From Brachycybe producta (taxonomy: Eukaryota > Arthropoda > Diplopoda > Playtdesmida > Andrognathidae): 64,000 bases of DNA. This document shows positions 21,559 to 34,079 of this stretch, piece after piece. The translations under genes were made by a program, and so were the position numbers. How positions within the stretch are numbered: the stretch's first letter is position 1; each line of letters begins with the position of its first letter. The notes beneath the pieces are model-generated. The model had not been told where the DNA came from. It saw nothing but the letters and a program-made list of their open reading frames with translations, and ran no database searches. Location of the stretch: contig JAUPFP010000005.1 in assembly GCA_036925085.1 (NCBI GenBank), forward strand, positions 3,570,501 to 3,634,500. Direction: 5' to 3'.

Positions 21559-22020
21559 TTCCTGTACCTTATCCCGCAAGCAGCAGGGTCGGCCTTGCTG
21601 GTTCTAACTCTCCACTCGTTCCGATTTTGCACCAAGCCCCCAGTGACCCCACATGCCACCCTTGTTGTTGATGCTGGACTCGCTTCTTTAGCCCCACCCG
21701 TCCACTGTGGGGTAGCCCTTGCCAATTTGTCACAGCCACCGGGCGTTGCAGCTGCGCGTCGCTTATGGCGGGGGACGCCCTAGCCATATTCGGAAAACTA
21801 TTTCGAACCAACATCATATGTTTTGGCAAATCTTTACAACCGGCTGCCAACCTGACGTCGACCCTCCACTTTTGCACCCGGGCTGGGGGACCGGCAATGG
21901 CGTGGTTTGGTTTTGGTCTGCCCTGAGTATTTTATGCCCTCAGTACCCTCCATATCTGGCGGGCATTCCCCTATCCGCCACCTGGGGAGGCACCCGATAG
22001 GGGACCAACTACCCCCTGTT
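21535..22020 (-). mobile_element. Short RTE-derived retroposon with 14-bp TSD
   Basis: The minus-strand 3' end (GGCCGACCCTGCTGCTTGC, then GATAAGGTACAGG and a (ATG)n tail) is nearly identical to the RTE 3' end at 63391. The 5' part (GGTGCCTCCCCAGGTGGCGG) is not in that copy. It is flanked by CAAACCCTGTTCAT at 21521-21534 and 22021-22034. It is 486 bp long, either an internally deleted RTE or a SINE that uses its tail. Its open frames are incidental. Confidence 0.9.
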
Positions 22021-23553
22021 CAAACCCTGTTCATGTTCTATATTAGTTATCTCCACCATGTGCCTATATTTAGAATAATTATTATTGTTATAATTAATAA
22101 ACTTCAAGTCTGCCTTTTTCACCTAAAATGTTTTTTATAATCGAAATTCAGAGAATATTCAAAGTTTGATTCAAACAAAAAAACAAACACTTATTTACAA
22201 TGTAGGTGATGATGATTAATTAATAATAATAATTATTGATGATGCTAATTTGAATTTGAATAACTATTTTTCGAGCAGTCGAGAGAGTGCCTGTGCCAGA
22301 GGTACTTATTAGTCGAAAAGCAGCATTAAAAAAAACATTGTCAATGTAATCTTTTAATATCTATTATAAATAATTCCTCCATGCAAATGTAAAATCTAAG
22401 AAGCCTTTTGTCTAAATAGCACCCTGATGAATCCCGCCTAAATCATAAGTTTCTCCATAAACAAAATCCTCTGGAAGTAAATTCCATTGTAGAATGGACC
22501 CTTAGATACAAACGACCAAAAATACTAGTCTGTTCGTGAAAAAATGTCTCTTTAATTTTTTTTTTTTAAAAGTGGTAATCATTACCCATATATACACACA
22601 GCTTTGCACAGCATACTAGCAGTTGACTTAAGACAAGACCCTAATGATATTTTTTTAAGGAATGTTAATGCTGAAGTTAACCCTACGAACTCCTAACATG
22701 TCCCATACAAGTTCTGATAAAAATAAATTTCTAGCCACGCATTTCGAGTACCAAGTAAACATTATTTCTCAGAAACAAACTTTGCTATTCTGCGTTGAAT
22801 GAACCATTTCAACGGCATAAACTATATCAGCAGCCGTATGGTGTGGGGTTGTATGGAGTGGAGGGGGCGGGGGGCTCCACACCAATACACACCAAATATT
22901 TGTAACCTATACATTTTACAATACTGGGACGCCCCCCCTTCTATATAATATTTATATGAGTAATTATTTTGTGGTGGTTTTCAGTTATTTTTCACAAAAA
23001 AAGAAAACATTGATGCAAAAACAACATAAAATTTGATCATTTTTTTTTTTGTAATTTCGATAGAAGTTTGTTTTTTAAAGTTATATCATGAAAATAATTT
23101 TTACGAGCTTAACAAGTTTAATTTCTAACAACAATTAACAACAAATGTTTAGTGAGAATAATAATTATTGGTTTTAACATGTGTGTTCCCTATTGATGCC
23201 TCGAGATGCCAATAATTAATTTATTTTATATTTTCTAATTTTTCTTATATTAATTTATTTTAGAATTTTCCTTATATTAATTTGCTTATTTTAGAATTTT
23301 TCTTATATTAATTTGCTTATTTTATAATAGAAACAATTGTCAATTTACCCCTTATAATAAATTTGGCGGATTTTTATCATATTTTTAAATTTATTGTATC
23401 GATATATCGATTCATGATACCACCACCACCACCACCACCCCCAACTAATATCATTTTTATTACGTATATCATTTTTTAAATTAAATTATGAAGAAAAAAA
23501 AATTATCTAAATTTTAATTAATGAAAAATAAAAACAGGAAAATCTAACGTTAC

Positions 23554-23663
23554 CCATAAGCTGCCAACGATGGGTCATATGGGTAATACCCAGTTGGTTG
23601 TGCCATAGACTGCCAACCAGATACATCTGAACTACCGCCTTCTTTGAGAACATATGGACCACC
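23554..23663 (-). CDS. Irx: Irx coding exon 3
   Basis: This 110-nt exon starts after CTTTTTTTTAG and encodes GGPYVLKEGG then WQSMAQPTGYYPYDPSLAAY, ending in phase 2 at a GG/GTAACG donor. The YYPYDPSLAAY segment resembles the aromatic-rich stretch before the homeodomain in invertebrate Iroquois proteins. The frame joins exon 2 without residue loss and exon 4 by completing Gly. Confidence 0.92.
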
Positions 23664-23742
23664 CTAAAAAAAAGCAACCATAAATTCAAATCAGTTATAA
23701 TTTATATCAAATAGAAAGAAAAATCCCATTATATATCATGAT

Positions 23743-24000
23743 GTGCCTCAGAGGTAAACGGTGTTAAGTCACATTTTTTTAAAAAAAAATACACAATTTT
23801 TTTTATTTTTTATGAATCAGCTTGTCAAGTTCTATCAACGGTAAACAGTGTTAAGTCCACAGTTTTACATATTGGCCGCTCAATGATGGTATATCATGTT
23901 AAGTCCTATTCCCTTCAATGAAGAGAAAAAAATTTCAAATGAATTCCTCTGTAAAAAAAATTTAGATTTGGTGACTTAACACAGTTTACCTCTGAGGCAC
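23743..24000. mobile_element. Inverted-repeat MITE in Irx intron 2
   Basis: The left end GTGCCTCAGAGGTAAACGGT and its inverted right partner pair for about 30 bp (one mismatch near GTAAACNGTGTTAAGTCAC). The motif GTAAACAGTGTTAAGTC recurs inside. It fills most of the 366-bp intron, with its right end about 30 bp from the exon 2 donor. Confidence 0.85.
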
Positions 24001-24029
24001 TGATATTATATTTAATAAAAAAAAGCTAC

Positions 24030-24272
24030 CAAAGAAGAATAAAAAGCCGAAGATTCCATTGAGACTGGTGGGTACGTTTGTTCGGAATATGGAGCATAGG
24101 GACTCGATGGAACCGAAGATCCCAATCGAGGATATACCAAGGAATGTGTGTCACACTGTTGGCATGAAAAAACAGTCTGTCCTGTTACGGGATCAGTCAC
24201 GACCGTACGGCCGGACTCACAGCATGGGCTTGGCGCCACTGGACTGTTTCCTGTCTGTCCACTAACCAACAA
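24030..24272 (-). CDS. Irx: Irx coding exon 2: conserved N-terminal region
   Basis: 243 nt, 81 codons, phase 0 at both ends, acceptor TTCTCTTAG, donor TTG/GTAGCT. It encodes LLVSGQTGNSP, then CCESGRTVVTDPVTGQTVFS, a YPRLG segment and MESSAFYSSL. The CCESGR...TDP.TGQTV block and the AFYS segment are typical of invertebrate Iroquois N-termini. It joins exon 1 (ending Ser-Gln) in frame. Confidence 0.92.
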
Positions 24273-25492
24273 CTAAGAGAAGAAGAAAAAAAAAAAATAC
24301 ATAAAAAAAATACCAACTTAAAAAAAGGGGAGAAAAATAAAATAAATAAAAAGTAAAAAATTTACAAAATAAATTTTATATTTTATTATTATTGTTGTTG
24401 TTGTTGTTTAAATTTTTAACTATAATTTATGGTGAATTTTTTGTGGTTTTCTTGTTGGTTTTTAGAAACAATTTCAATTTATAAAAGTTGATTGTTTCAA
24501 AACTAAAGATGGTTTATAAAAAAACAAAAAATTGTTATTATGAGTGACCATTGGTCAAGTTCATAGATTAACCATGGGTCAAAGAGATAAAAAGTTTTAG
24601 GTGACCAATGTATCATTTGGGAGCTGGTAAGACCTACTTGAAGTATTTTTTTTTGTTTGGCCCTTTGTGGTTCTACGAGCCAGTCAGTGTGGAAAACATT
24701 TGCCATCATATAATTAATTATTTTGTATTTATTTCATAAGAGTCCTCCTATACCAGCTACTTAATAGTTGATGTCCCAAATGATTATCTCATTCTTTTCA
24801 AAGTTATCAATCATTCTGATTTAAACCATGAACTGACCATCACTTGTTGTTGCTGGAAATATTTTTTTTAACATTATTATATTTTAAATTCCGCCATTTG
24901 TAATAAGAAAAATGGCATTTGATCCTTTATTTTATCCAATAAATCTTCCAACCAAAAAACAAAACATCAGCAAATGAGCAACTTAATATGAGAGATGAAA
25001 TAATAATTAATTAATCTGAAGTGGTCACTACAGACAAGTGGTCACTTCTTTCTGATTGGCATTTTTTTTTCTCTCTTTCAAGTGCCATGTTTTTTTGTGT
25101 TTGAATCTTTCTTACCAAATTTCGATCATGCGTCAAAAAATCAAAATGATGAAGTCAATTAATCATTTGAACATTTAAAACTAACTAATAATATTAACTA
25201 TAAGAGATTTATTACATATAATTTGTATATATAAAAAGAGAGGCCTATACTTAAATCTCTTAAAAAATGGATAAAGAAAAATAATATTTGTTTACAAGTG
25301 CAAAGGTTTTAAAGAATCAAAATTCAATATTATATTGCTGGCAGATATCTCTCATGTTGTGTATCGTTTATTAACTTGTATTTATTTGTGTGTGTGTTTC
25401 TGTATGCACACATTTTAACCATGTGTGCGTTTTGTGTGGTTTTTTTTTTCTTTTGACATTCAAAGTGCAAGGATTTTTTTTTTTACTTTTAT

Positions 25493-25559
25493 GGCCTTGT
25501 TTCCAACAGTTCAAATTTTCGTAAAAAGTTCAAATTTTCGCCCCAATGGAAACAAGGCC
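25493..25559. repeat. Short inverted repeat (GGCCTTGTTTCCA)
   Basis: GGCCTTGTTTCCA at the left is matched inverted at the right (TGGAAACAAGGCC), enclosing two GTTCAAATTTTCG copies. A related end (AGGCCTTGTTTCCACTGGGG) is at 28293. Confidence 0.8.
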
Positions 25560-25701
25560 TAACGCAAACAAATTGAATCCAAGTATAAAATATTTCGTAC
25601 ATTATGGTTACTCAAACAACCGGAAAATGAATGACATTTTTAAATCATAACATAAGAATTTTTTTTAGAAAGAAACGACTTGATGAAAGTACTCACAAGC
25701 A

Positions 25702-26058
25702 TGTGATAAAATCGGTAATTATGAATAAATTACCAGTTATTATGCATATTTACAAAGAACATAAAGTTCTTTGGGCAATAGGCAAAAGTGATAAATTCTT
25801 TTCATAATATAATATAATTATCCTCATTTCTTCATACTTACCAGTTAGGTTAATTTATAGGTTCTGTTCGGTTTGTTTAGGTTAGATTAGTTATAAAAAT
25901 GAAATGATTTATTACTTTTTATGAGCGTGTCTTGAAAATTATTCATAATTACCGGTAGATTAGGTATGAAAAAATGAAAATATAAGAACAGAATTTATCT
26001 TCTTGGTAAATATGCTTAATAACTGGTAATTATTCATTATTACCGAATTTATCACATT
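25702..26058. mobile_element. Inverted-repeat MITE (GTGATAAAATCGGTAATTAT ends)
   Basis: Arms of about 50 bp (GTGATAAA.TCGGTAATNATG ... TACCAGTTATTA.GCATATTTAC) pair between 25702-25755 and 26005-26058. The interior is AT-rich with a TAGGTTA cluster. Confidence 0.85.
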
Positions 26059-27530
26059 TAGGCCTACAGTTAAGTTAGTTAACACATGCAACATATAACA
26101 GGTTGAATTTTTTTTTTTATTTAAATGATATTTTTAATTAAGTTTATTTAAAATGTAGGCCTAGCTGTGCGATTATGTTCAGATTTGAGGTGAAAAACTG
26201 ATTTTGTATTCTAATGGAAACATGCCAACATCAATTGAAAATTTGTGGTTAATAAAATATTCCTATTGTTGTCAGTTGGTTGACTTGAGTGGCCATGCAA
26301 CTCAACCCTTATGCACAACTAATAAGTCAATCGCTTAGTAAGCTATAATTCTATACTCTCTCTTCAAGGTCCTCTCTTTATTTCTCGTACCCTCCGCTTC
26401 TCCCCCTTTTTTAATCTTTCTATATTTCTCTTTATAAAAAGAACCTTGTATCTCTCTTCTACAAGGCCATGCCACTGTTTAATTAATTCAAGCTCGTTGC
26501 TCAATGCTGTTTCTAGCTACGCGACGTAATCGGGCACCCATGCAGCATCCATCTGTCTTTGCTAAATATTTTACTTTTTGCTGCTGCTGCTGCTGTTCGC
26601 TGTAATGTTTGTACTTATATAAGGGGGAAGCCACGTCTCTTTTTTAAGAGCCTAAATACAGCATTTAATTCAAAATGTCTCCGAATGCAGGCGCAGCGAT
26701 CGTTTTTTGATTTAAAAATGGTTTTGTTAACATTTTTTTCTCCCGGTTTGAAGTCACATAATAATTAATTAGAATTTCACGTGCTATAAGCTTTTAAAAA
26801 GGAAACATCGTGAAGCCAATAGATTAATGCACCTGCTAATTATTTTGTTATTGTTCTGAATCGTTTTTAACGAGAGTTCTTCAAACATTTGTGGGACAGT
26901 TTTTTTTTGTTCCAATGGGATTTAACATGGAGTTCAAAAAAACGTACGATTTTGAACCTTGTTTAAAAATAGAAGGACCTTTTCAAAATCTATATAAAGC
27001 GAGCACGTAAAGAACAATACTTTTTATTGCATTTTGCACTTTACGGTGTTTTAATTGAGCGATTGTGAGGCAATTTCTCGCAGTTTTAGTTAACACCATA
27101 TAATAACACTCATTTGTTTCATTGTCGTCTGCTTAAAACAACAAGCTGGAGGACACGTGTAACTAGGCTCTTAATGCAATACGATTTATACAAAGTGCCA
27201 AACCCATCCTCAAGGTTATGACTGCCATCGAAGGCAAACATGTCCTCCAACAAAATAAGTTGTATAAAAACTTAAATACGTTCGTAGAGGATGGTCCTGG
27301 TCGGAGGACAGTTCTTCTTCCGAATGGAGGAGGACTGTCCTCCACAGGTGGAAAGCCTACGTACAAGTTGCCAACACTTTCAAACTTATTTGTTTTGAAT
27401 TAATTCATTTTTAAGGCAACTGCTAGACTTTGCTAGTTTTTGAAATGTAGTTATAGTCAGAATCATGCTTTGTAGTCAATAAAATACTCATTTGCTTTGT
27501 AAAAAATATAAAAACATATTATCTGAAGTT

Positions 27531-27540
27531 CTCTCTCTCG

Positions 27541-27620
<80 letters not shown>
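27531..27620. repeat. (CT)n microsatellite
   Basis: About 80 bp of CT repeats. The minus-strand Arg-Glu open frame through it is an artefact. Confidence 0.95.
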
Positions 27621-28292
27621 TCACATTTTCTTGTACATTTAATGAAAAATAGACGATAGATATGTCTGTTGCCAGTTTCATTTTACAACTGTTAATAAAC
27701 AGTACATTAAGCGAGAGTCCAATATCGAACATGATGGTGTGTGTGTGAGTTGACTGATGTGTTTGAGAAAGAGATAAGATTTATCAACAAAAAAAAAACC
27801 AACATCTAGCAAATAATGAACATGGGTTCAGAAAGAAGTGTATATTTCATGGGTCAGCTGTCATCTGCTGCCATGTCATAGCATATATGTATCATTACAC
27901 AGCCCCCCCAAAAAATCACTGCAATAGCAAATAGAGCCATCCCTAATAATAAGTGAATACAACCGAAAAAAAAAAAAAAAGATTACACTTTATTTCTATC
28001 TCTTCATTTTTTTGCAAATAAAAAAAAATAGTAATTGATGTTTAGTGCAAAGGACATGAAAGATACAAGTTATACTTGGTTGCTACATAAGTTTAAATGT
28101 GTATGTGCCAATAGTGTTTAAGTCTACATTTGTACATGTAGATTTAATAAAGTGACCTCTGTAGATAATTGACCTCCTTGCCTCCCCCTCCACATCATAT
28201 CACTTATCACCACCCCATATATATTTTTTTACTTTCTTGCAAACTTTTCTTGTTCAATTAAATGGGTTCACTTATCATTTTCTGAAAATTAC

Positions 28293-28430
28293 TTTTAGGC
28301 CTTGTTTCCACTGGGGGTCGAAAATTTCAACTTTTTCAAAATTCAACTGGTGAAAAATGGAAGACACGTGGCCCCCGCCCACTCATTATCATAGGCCGGG
28401 GGGGGGGGCCACGTGTCTTCTATTTTTCTC
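28293..28430. repeat. GGCCTTGTTTCCACT end plus GC-rich hairpin
   Basis: AGGCCTTGTTTCCACTGGGG resembles the element ends at 25493. It is followed by a hairpin (AAGACACGTGGCCCCC paired with GGGGGCCACGTGTCTT, 28361-28428) in otherwise AT-rich DNA. Confidence 0.7.
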
Positions 28431-29095
28431 GAATCTGAATCCGAATCCTAAAAGGTTCTCGAATCCTTTGAATCTCTCGAATCCTTCATATAAGAATCCT
28501 ACAGTATATTAATCATGGGTGTGGGACATTTGCCCTAAATGAACATTTGCCCTAAATGGACATTTGCCCTAAAGGGACATTTGCCCTAAAGGGACATTTG
28601 CCCTAAATGGACATTTGCCCTAAAGGGACATTTGCCCTAAATGGACATTTGCAATAAAACCACTTGCTCTAAAAGGACATTTGCCCTAATCACTTCTGTA
28701 AATTTACATCATTTGGCATTTTTGGCAGAACCTATTTTAACATACTCCACTGAAAGACACTAAACTGTATGAAAAAGAGAGAACAAAAAAGTGGTTTTAG
28801 GGCAAGTGTCTATAGGGCAAATGTCTATATCCCATTATTCATTAAGAAGATACAAATAAATGAAATAATAATAAATATTAAATTATTATTAATAAAAATG
28901 TGTGGCACTCAGGATCTCCACAAGGTGATATTGGTGATCCGGGTATACCAACGAAATGGCAACAATCGCCGTTTACAGTTTTGTTTAAGGTTAGGATTCG
29001 AAAGATTCGAAAGACTTTTTGTCGATTCAAGTTTTCGAATCTCGAATATTTTTTAAGATTCGAGGGAATTCGAGGATTCGAATGGCCCATCATTA
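28430..29095. repeat. Inverted GAATC/GATTCGAG repeat with nested minisatellite
   Basis: The left part repeats CTCGAATC (28430-28500) and the right part repeats GATTCGA (28990-29095), as inverted arms. A second repeat structure sits between them at 28525-28830. A similar GATTCGAG tract is at 35345-35400. Confidence 0.65.
28525..28830. repeat. Palindromic minisatellite, ATTTGCCCTAAA family, copy 2
   Basis: About nine 17-bp units (ACATTTGCCCTAAAKGG) at 28525-28690 are followed after about 100 bp by inverted units (TTTTAGGGCAAGTGTCTATA) at 28791-28830. This is the same family as 4940-5690. Confidence 0.88.
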
Positions 29096-30197
29096 GTTAA
29101 AACATTCAATATATAGACATCGAAAATATCGTGGCACACCTAGGAAAAACTCATAGAACGATACCTTTTTGGAAATAACTCTCTAAATTGAATTGATTCA
29201 AATATCGGCGGTTACTTTCTTTACAAGAAAAACATTTAAACGACATTCAATTTGTAATAAACTTGACTGTTGTTGTTTTGCTTATCTATATAAAATCAAT
29301 GGTCATATTCAGGTGAGATAATTTCATCATAGATATCAATCTCATATAATATATTTCATTTTTTTTTAATAAGAAATATGACAAAGGTGATTGCGCAATA
29401 ATTTCATTGCATATTGTTTTGTTTAGACTTTTTTTTTTTTTAAAATTCATTGAAGTTTTTTTTTTTTAAATCTGAGAATTAAAATATCAAAGATTCAAAA
29501 TGAACTTTTTCTAACAATTTGAAAAAGTTTTCTTGAAAATATACAGATATAATAAAAGTAGACATTTATAAACTGAAAATTAATATATTATTTTAAAAGA
29601 TAATGTAGATCAATGTAAATGTATTCTCATGGACCATGCATGGTGAGTTCATGAGAATAGATTATTTACATGTAGATCGATCTATTCGATTTTTGTAGGC
29701 TGTTTTCACGATTATTATTTGGCCACATTTTTAAGGGTTATTAATATTATTATGTTAGGACTCGCCCCAGCTGAAAGTGTAACCGTAAAGTAGGCTTTTT
29801 TTTAAATGTTAATATCTTTAAAAATTAACTTTTTATGGCCTTTTAAAAATCACCCAATATTTAGCTGTTCTTCCAACTTTTATTTAATTTTTTTTTTTAA
29901 TTTTTTTCAAAAAGGCCCTATGAAGTTTACTTTTAACTTTTTCTTTACTCTTCTACGTTTTATAACAATATCAGTTTTTTTTTTAATTACATGTAAAGTT
30001 ACTTTGAGCAGTCTATTGATAATTCAAACACTGGAACAAAAAAGCGTTGCCACAATATTTTTCAAGCTAAAAAAAACTTAAAATTCAGCCAATCCAATCA
30101 ACTTTGAAGTTGAACATCAGCTTAGGATCCATCTCTATATTTTATATAATCTGATCTTCAACATAGAATCTTAGCTTGGACTTAACTTCGTATTGAA

Positions 30198-30504
30198 TAC
30201 CTAGTACATACCTGATAATTTAAATGCATTTAAATTATAAACGTGTTCTACAGAGCCCCGTGAAGGACAAACAAACAATATGTCGAATTCATTTTATTCA
30301 GTTAATAATCTCAAATTATTGAGTTAATTACTTAAATATAATTCTATAAACTATTGACAAAATATTGATTTAGTATTTCAATTTAAAATATTAATAATAA
30401 AGTCAATTTTTATTTGGTTCATATGTCCTTAACTGGATTCCGTATAAATTCACCTAAACACATTTAATTTGAATTCATTTAAATCATGTGTGTGTATAAA
30501 GGTA
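30198..30504. mobile_element. TACCTAGTACACAC MITE, copy 1
   Basis: A 307-bp element with ends TACCTAGTACATACC and GTGTATAAAGGTA. The interior has a TTTAAATGCATTTAAAT palindrome near one end and AACTGGATTCCGTATAA near the other. Closely related copies lie at 44776, 45513 and 50166. Confidence 0.88.
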
Positions 30505-30559
30505 TAACGTAGGCACTTGAAAATCAGCATGAACCTTTTGAGCAAAGTTCAGGCAAACA

Positions 30560-31000
30560 CTTAAAAGTGGAAGGCTCTTGTCCTATACCACCAACTTTTG
30601 AGTAAGTTGTGTATAGGGGCATTATATTTTGGTATTGGTGACCAATCTTAACGAAATTAGTTAGATTATCGCACAGAACGATTCATGTTACTTGGTCATT
30701 TGTTGCTATAGGGTGGGTAAGACAATGGGAATTCTCTTGCAGAGGATTTTAAGCATGAAAATCAACTTGCATTATGGGGCCTCTTAGTTTTCTGACAATG
30801 CATTATTTCAGCTGCAACTCAGAACAGTGAACACATTACAGTTGTTATTGGGTTTGTACCTTTGGAAGTGTTTTGACAATGCATTTTGCATGCAGCAATT
30901 GGACATTTGTCCTTCTGTCACAAGCCTTCATATGGCTGTTTGCAGGGTAACTTTTTTAATTTCAAATTTCATGTCAAGTTGAAGTACAAGTGGTAAGTTT
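30560..31000. repeat. Diverged dispersed repeat (partner at 3380-3820)
   Basis: Shares ordered blocks with 3380-3820, including GAGGATTTT..GCATGAAAATC and GGGCCTC. Class unknown. Confidence 0.5.
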
Positions 31001-31333
31001 ACTTTTTTGAAAGAACTTTTACGTGGAACTGATCTTATAGGGGCCTACTGCATAAAGCGGTGATTCCATCACCTTTTTTTTTGATCATGGTGAAGTATTT
31101 TTCTTTATTTTAAGTAGTTGTGGCACACCTTGCAAATCTCATGGCAAACTATTGGCGCTGTGGCACACCCTTTGGAAACCACTGGTTTAATGCATACACA
31201 TAATTTTTCCTCCTCTTAAGGCTTTGCTAGAGCTTAATGAAACACTCAGATATGATAGTTTGGGGAAGTTTTTTTCTTCCAAAAACTGCTGTTTCAGAGT
31301 GGACAATTTGAGTATACTCTGAATATTTCAGAG

Positions 31334-31991
31334 CAGTAGCGGATCTAATGGGGGGCAGGGGGGCGAATGGCCCCTCGCGCCCTTTATATTGCTCCATGGC
31401 GCCCTTCAGTTTTAAAATTTTCAAATTCCCAAATTTAAAAAAAAATTCGTTCTGTCCTGTTTCTTATACTAAAATTTGTTTGTAAATATATTATTTTTAA
31501 TGTTAAAATTATTATTGGTGACTTATTTTTTAAACAATGTTGCCCTTTTAATGGCTGCACATTACAACACAGTGCCTTTAGCTATAGAAAGAGCAACAAT
31601 TCCAATATATACCATAATGTGACCCCCCCTTTTAGTTCTCACCAAACTCACACAAAATTTTAGATTGCCCTTTTATTTTATAGTGTTGAATCTGAGGCAT
31701 GTATTGTGTCATCAAGTATAGGCTCTATAGGCAGGGAAAACCAAATTTATTTTTGTCAAAGGGCTATTTTCGCAGAAATGAAAAAGAGACGAAAGAAGTT
31801 TTAAAAGTGAAATTAATGCATGCAGTGGTAAAAACTGGTAATTATTGTGGTATACAGAGCAATGTAAATAATAAATCTGTAACATACAGCCAGATAATAA
31901 TTGTCTTTTGTACAAATTATTTTAAATTGGGCGCCCCTCTTTTTATAAATGCCCCCCCCCCCCCACACCCAATACCCTAGATCCACCACTG
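31334..31991. mobile_element. hAT-type element with 8-bp TSD (TTTCAGAG)
   Basis: The ends CAGTAGCGGATCTA and TAGATCCACCACTG are inverted with one mismatch, and TTTCAGAG lies on both sides (31326-31333 and 31992-31999). G-rich and C-rich blocks follow the ends. No transposase is seen. Confidence 0.93.
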
Positions 31992-32866
31992 TTTCAGAGT
32001 ATAGATCTGTTCTGAAATCAAAAGCTCTGAAATACGATAGGGAATCTAGAGGAAATGCAACACTGCAATGGTCAGGGTGACCACGTGCAGACAGCAGCAT
32101 AGGGATTTCACACAATTGCTTTTGTTTTCAGAGTTTGCATTATGCTACTGTATGTATAAGGCTACAAATTATTTTCTGAGTTCCATTTTGTGGAATTTAT
32201 GTATTTTGGAATGTTTTTTTCGAGAGTTCTTTTTCATTGAGTTCTAGCAATGCCTTTATAAAGTTGAATTATATTATTATATATATTCAGGGCACATCAT
32301 TTGGGAACCACTATAGTACATGTATAAATTACATGACTTAGGTCTATTTCGAGTTCTCAACTATAAATGTATTCCACACACTTGTAAATAAGTTTTGAAT
32401 CCTCAACAAACTACAGTGCACACAATTATACAACATTACTCAATTGTGGTCTGTTAGAATGTCAGTGCTTGAATGTTGTTATGCGTTATTTTTCTTCATT
32501 AGTAAACTTGAAAGGTTTTTTTTTTGGTTGGATACAATTTTATGTGTTGAATGTTTGTCTTTAGGATGTTTTATGACGTTTACAGATAATTAAAATAATG
32601 TTTAGTTTGATTTTGTTTTTGTTTTTTGGCTTATATATCTTCTTTTTTATTTCTGTTTGATATGATCCTCTTAATGAGTTCTATTTATAATAAAACCGAT
32701 CCCAGGTGTGCTTCATCTGGGTTGTAATAGTCGCTTGTTGCTATGCAGACGAAAAGGTCCCAGAACTGTAATCCAAATCTAAAGAACTTTTCGATTTGTT
32801 GGAATGTTTCCTTCGAAACTTCAAAAATTGTGTTAACCATTTTGTACCTATTTATAGGCCTACAAT

Positions 32867-33171
32867 TAGGGACGTCATTTGGGGGGGGGGGGGGGTGCAA
32901 GGGGGCATTTGCCCCCCCCCCCCCCTCCCTTTAATAACAATTGTGTTATTACAATTAGTATGTACATATGTCAGAACTATAGAGTTTGTGCATATTTTTT
33001 TTCAAATTTCTTGCAAATATAATTAAATCCAACAAGACCAAATTTATAATAAATGGCAATATGCACACATCTTGCAGCACTGGCCTATACCTATATACAA
33101 AAATTAGCAAGCCGGTCAAATTTCCCCCCCCCCCCCTTTTTTTCCTGAAAAGAACTGAAATGACGGCCCTG
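32867..33171. mobile_element. hAT-type element with 8-bp TSD (CCTACAAT)
   Basis: The ends TAGGGACGTCATTT and AAATGACGGCCCTG pair except for two positions. CCTACAAT is duplicated (32859-32866 and 33172-33179). Poly-G and poly-C tracts lie just inside the ends. Only 305 bp. Confidence 0.92.
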
Positions 33172-33304
33172 CCTACAATAGAAATAGCTATAGGGACCAG
33201 TGAAACCTTTTTGGCACGGCCATTTTCATTTGAAAGAATGTGTGTTCTTCTCATAAATCTCTTGATTCAGTGTGGCAGTTTACACCTTATTTTTCTTCTT
33301 CTTA

Positions 33305-33625
33305 AGTTGGCTGAATAGATGATATTTATTTTGTATTTGTCTCGCCGAATGGGGCCACTGCGGTCGCTATTACGTTCGATTTGAGATCTCTTTCTCAAGC
33401 GAATGATTTTTTTTAGAAGAAACATTACGAAAAAAAAAAAATTCTTATATAATTTCTTATATTTTAATCTTATATTTTTATTATAAATTCTTATATAAAT
33501 TTTTTTTTTTTCGAAATGTTGTTTGTTTTTCTTTTTAAAAAAAGTTTGCTTGACATTTGTTTCGCCCAAATTTTCGAAAAACATCTCTGGAGCTTAGTGT
33601 TAGCCACTGCAGTGTCTTTTTAAAA
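33305..33625. repeat. Dispersed repeat (GGCTGAATAGAT...TATTTATTTTG)
   Basis: The block TTGGCTGAATAGATGATATT at this locus is the complement of fragments at 18525-18585 and 39465-39485 (AATATATATTTATTCAGCCACC). The right end AGCCACTGCAGTG also occurs at 18528. Confidence 0.5.
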
Positions 33626-33979
33626 TGATTTCTTAGAATTTTTCATTCACATTTGCTGCTTGTTTTGTCTTCAATTATCGATGTCGGAATTTAGGGTTGA
33701 GGGCCCCAAACTGGAGCACTTTTTTTGGAGGCCCTGGTGCAAGTGCTGTAATGTTATTTTTCAAAATAAACTTGAATTGTTCTTTATCAAACTTTTGTCT
33801 TCTATATTCGTTTAAACGGAGTCCTAACGAGACTAGTTATAGCGATCACAACATCTATAAATTTGGGACCAAACATTTGAGACAGACGGATAAAGGAGGC
33901 CATCCACCCGATTCCTTGACCCTTTCGAGGCCTTGTTTGATATTTTAAGAGTGGATATGGGTAGAGTTTATGTGAAAAC

Positions 33980-34079
33980 AGTGGGACCAGTGGGCCAGGG
34001 TCAAGTTGAACCCTTTTGGTTCATGTGTTTAACATGAACTAAAAGAGGTTCAGCTTGACCCTGGCCCACTTGGTCCCCC
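33980..34079. repeat. Hairpin with arms of about 47 bp
   Basis: The left arm (GTGGGCCAGGGTCAAG...) and right arm (...CTTGACCCTGGCCCAC) pair over about 47 bp with a few mismatches and a 5-base loop, within Irx intron 1. It could be a small palindromic transposon or a hairpin RNA source; the arms are longer than usual for a microRNA precursor. Confidence 0.8.

Larger units (their letters stand above)
14920..23553 (-). other. Irx intron 3 (8.6 kb)
   Basis: It has a GTAACG donor at 23553 and a TTTCAG acceptor at 14920. It contains MITEs, one hAT element and one RTE-derived insertion listed separately. The stretches 16630-17470, 19130-20238 and 22021-23553 are AT-rich with homopolymer runs and no feature I can name. 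Confidence 0.85.

Noticed and set aside
21569-21877. 102-residue minus-strand ORF
   Set aside because: It lies in the short RTE-derived retroposon with target duplications; the reading frame does not continue the RTE ORF.
27463-27732. Arg-Glu repeat protein
   Set aside because: A translation of the (CT)n microsatellite; no conserved flanks or splice sites. The same holds for the (GA)n frame at 50813-51136.
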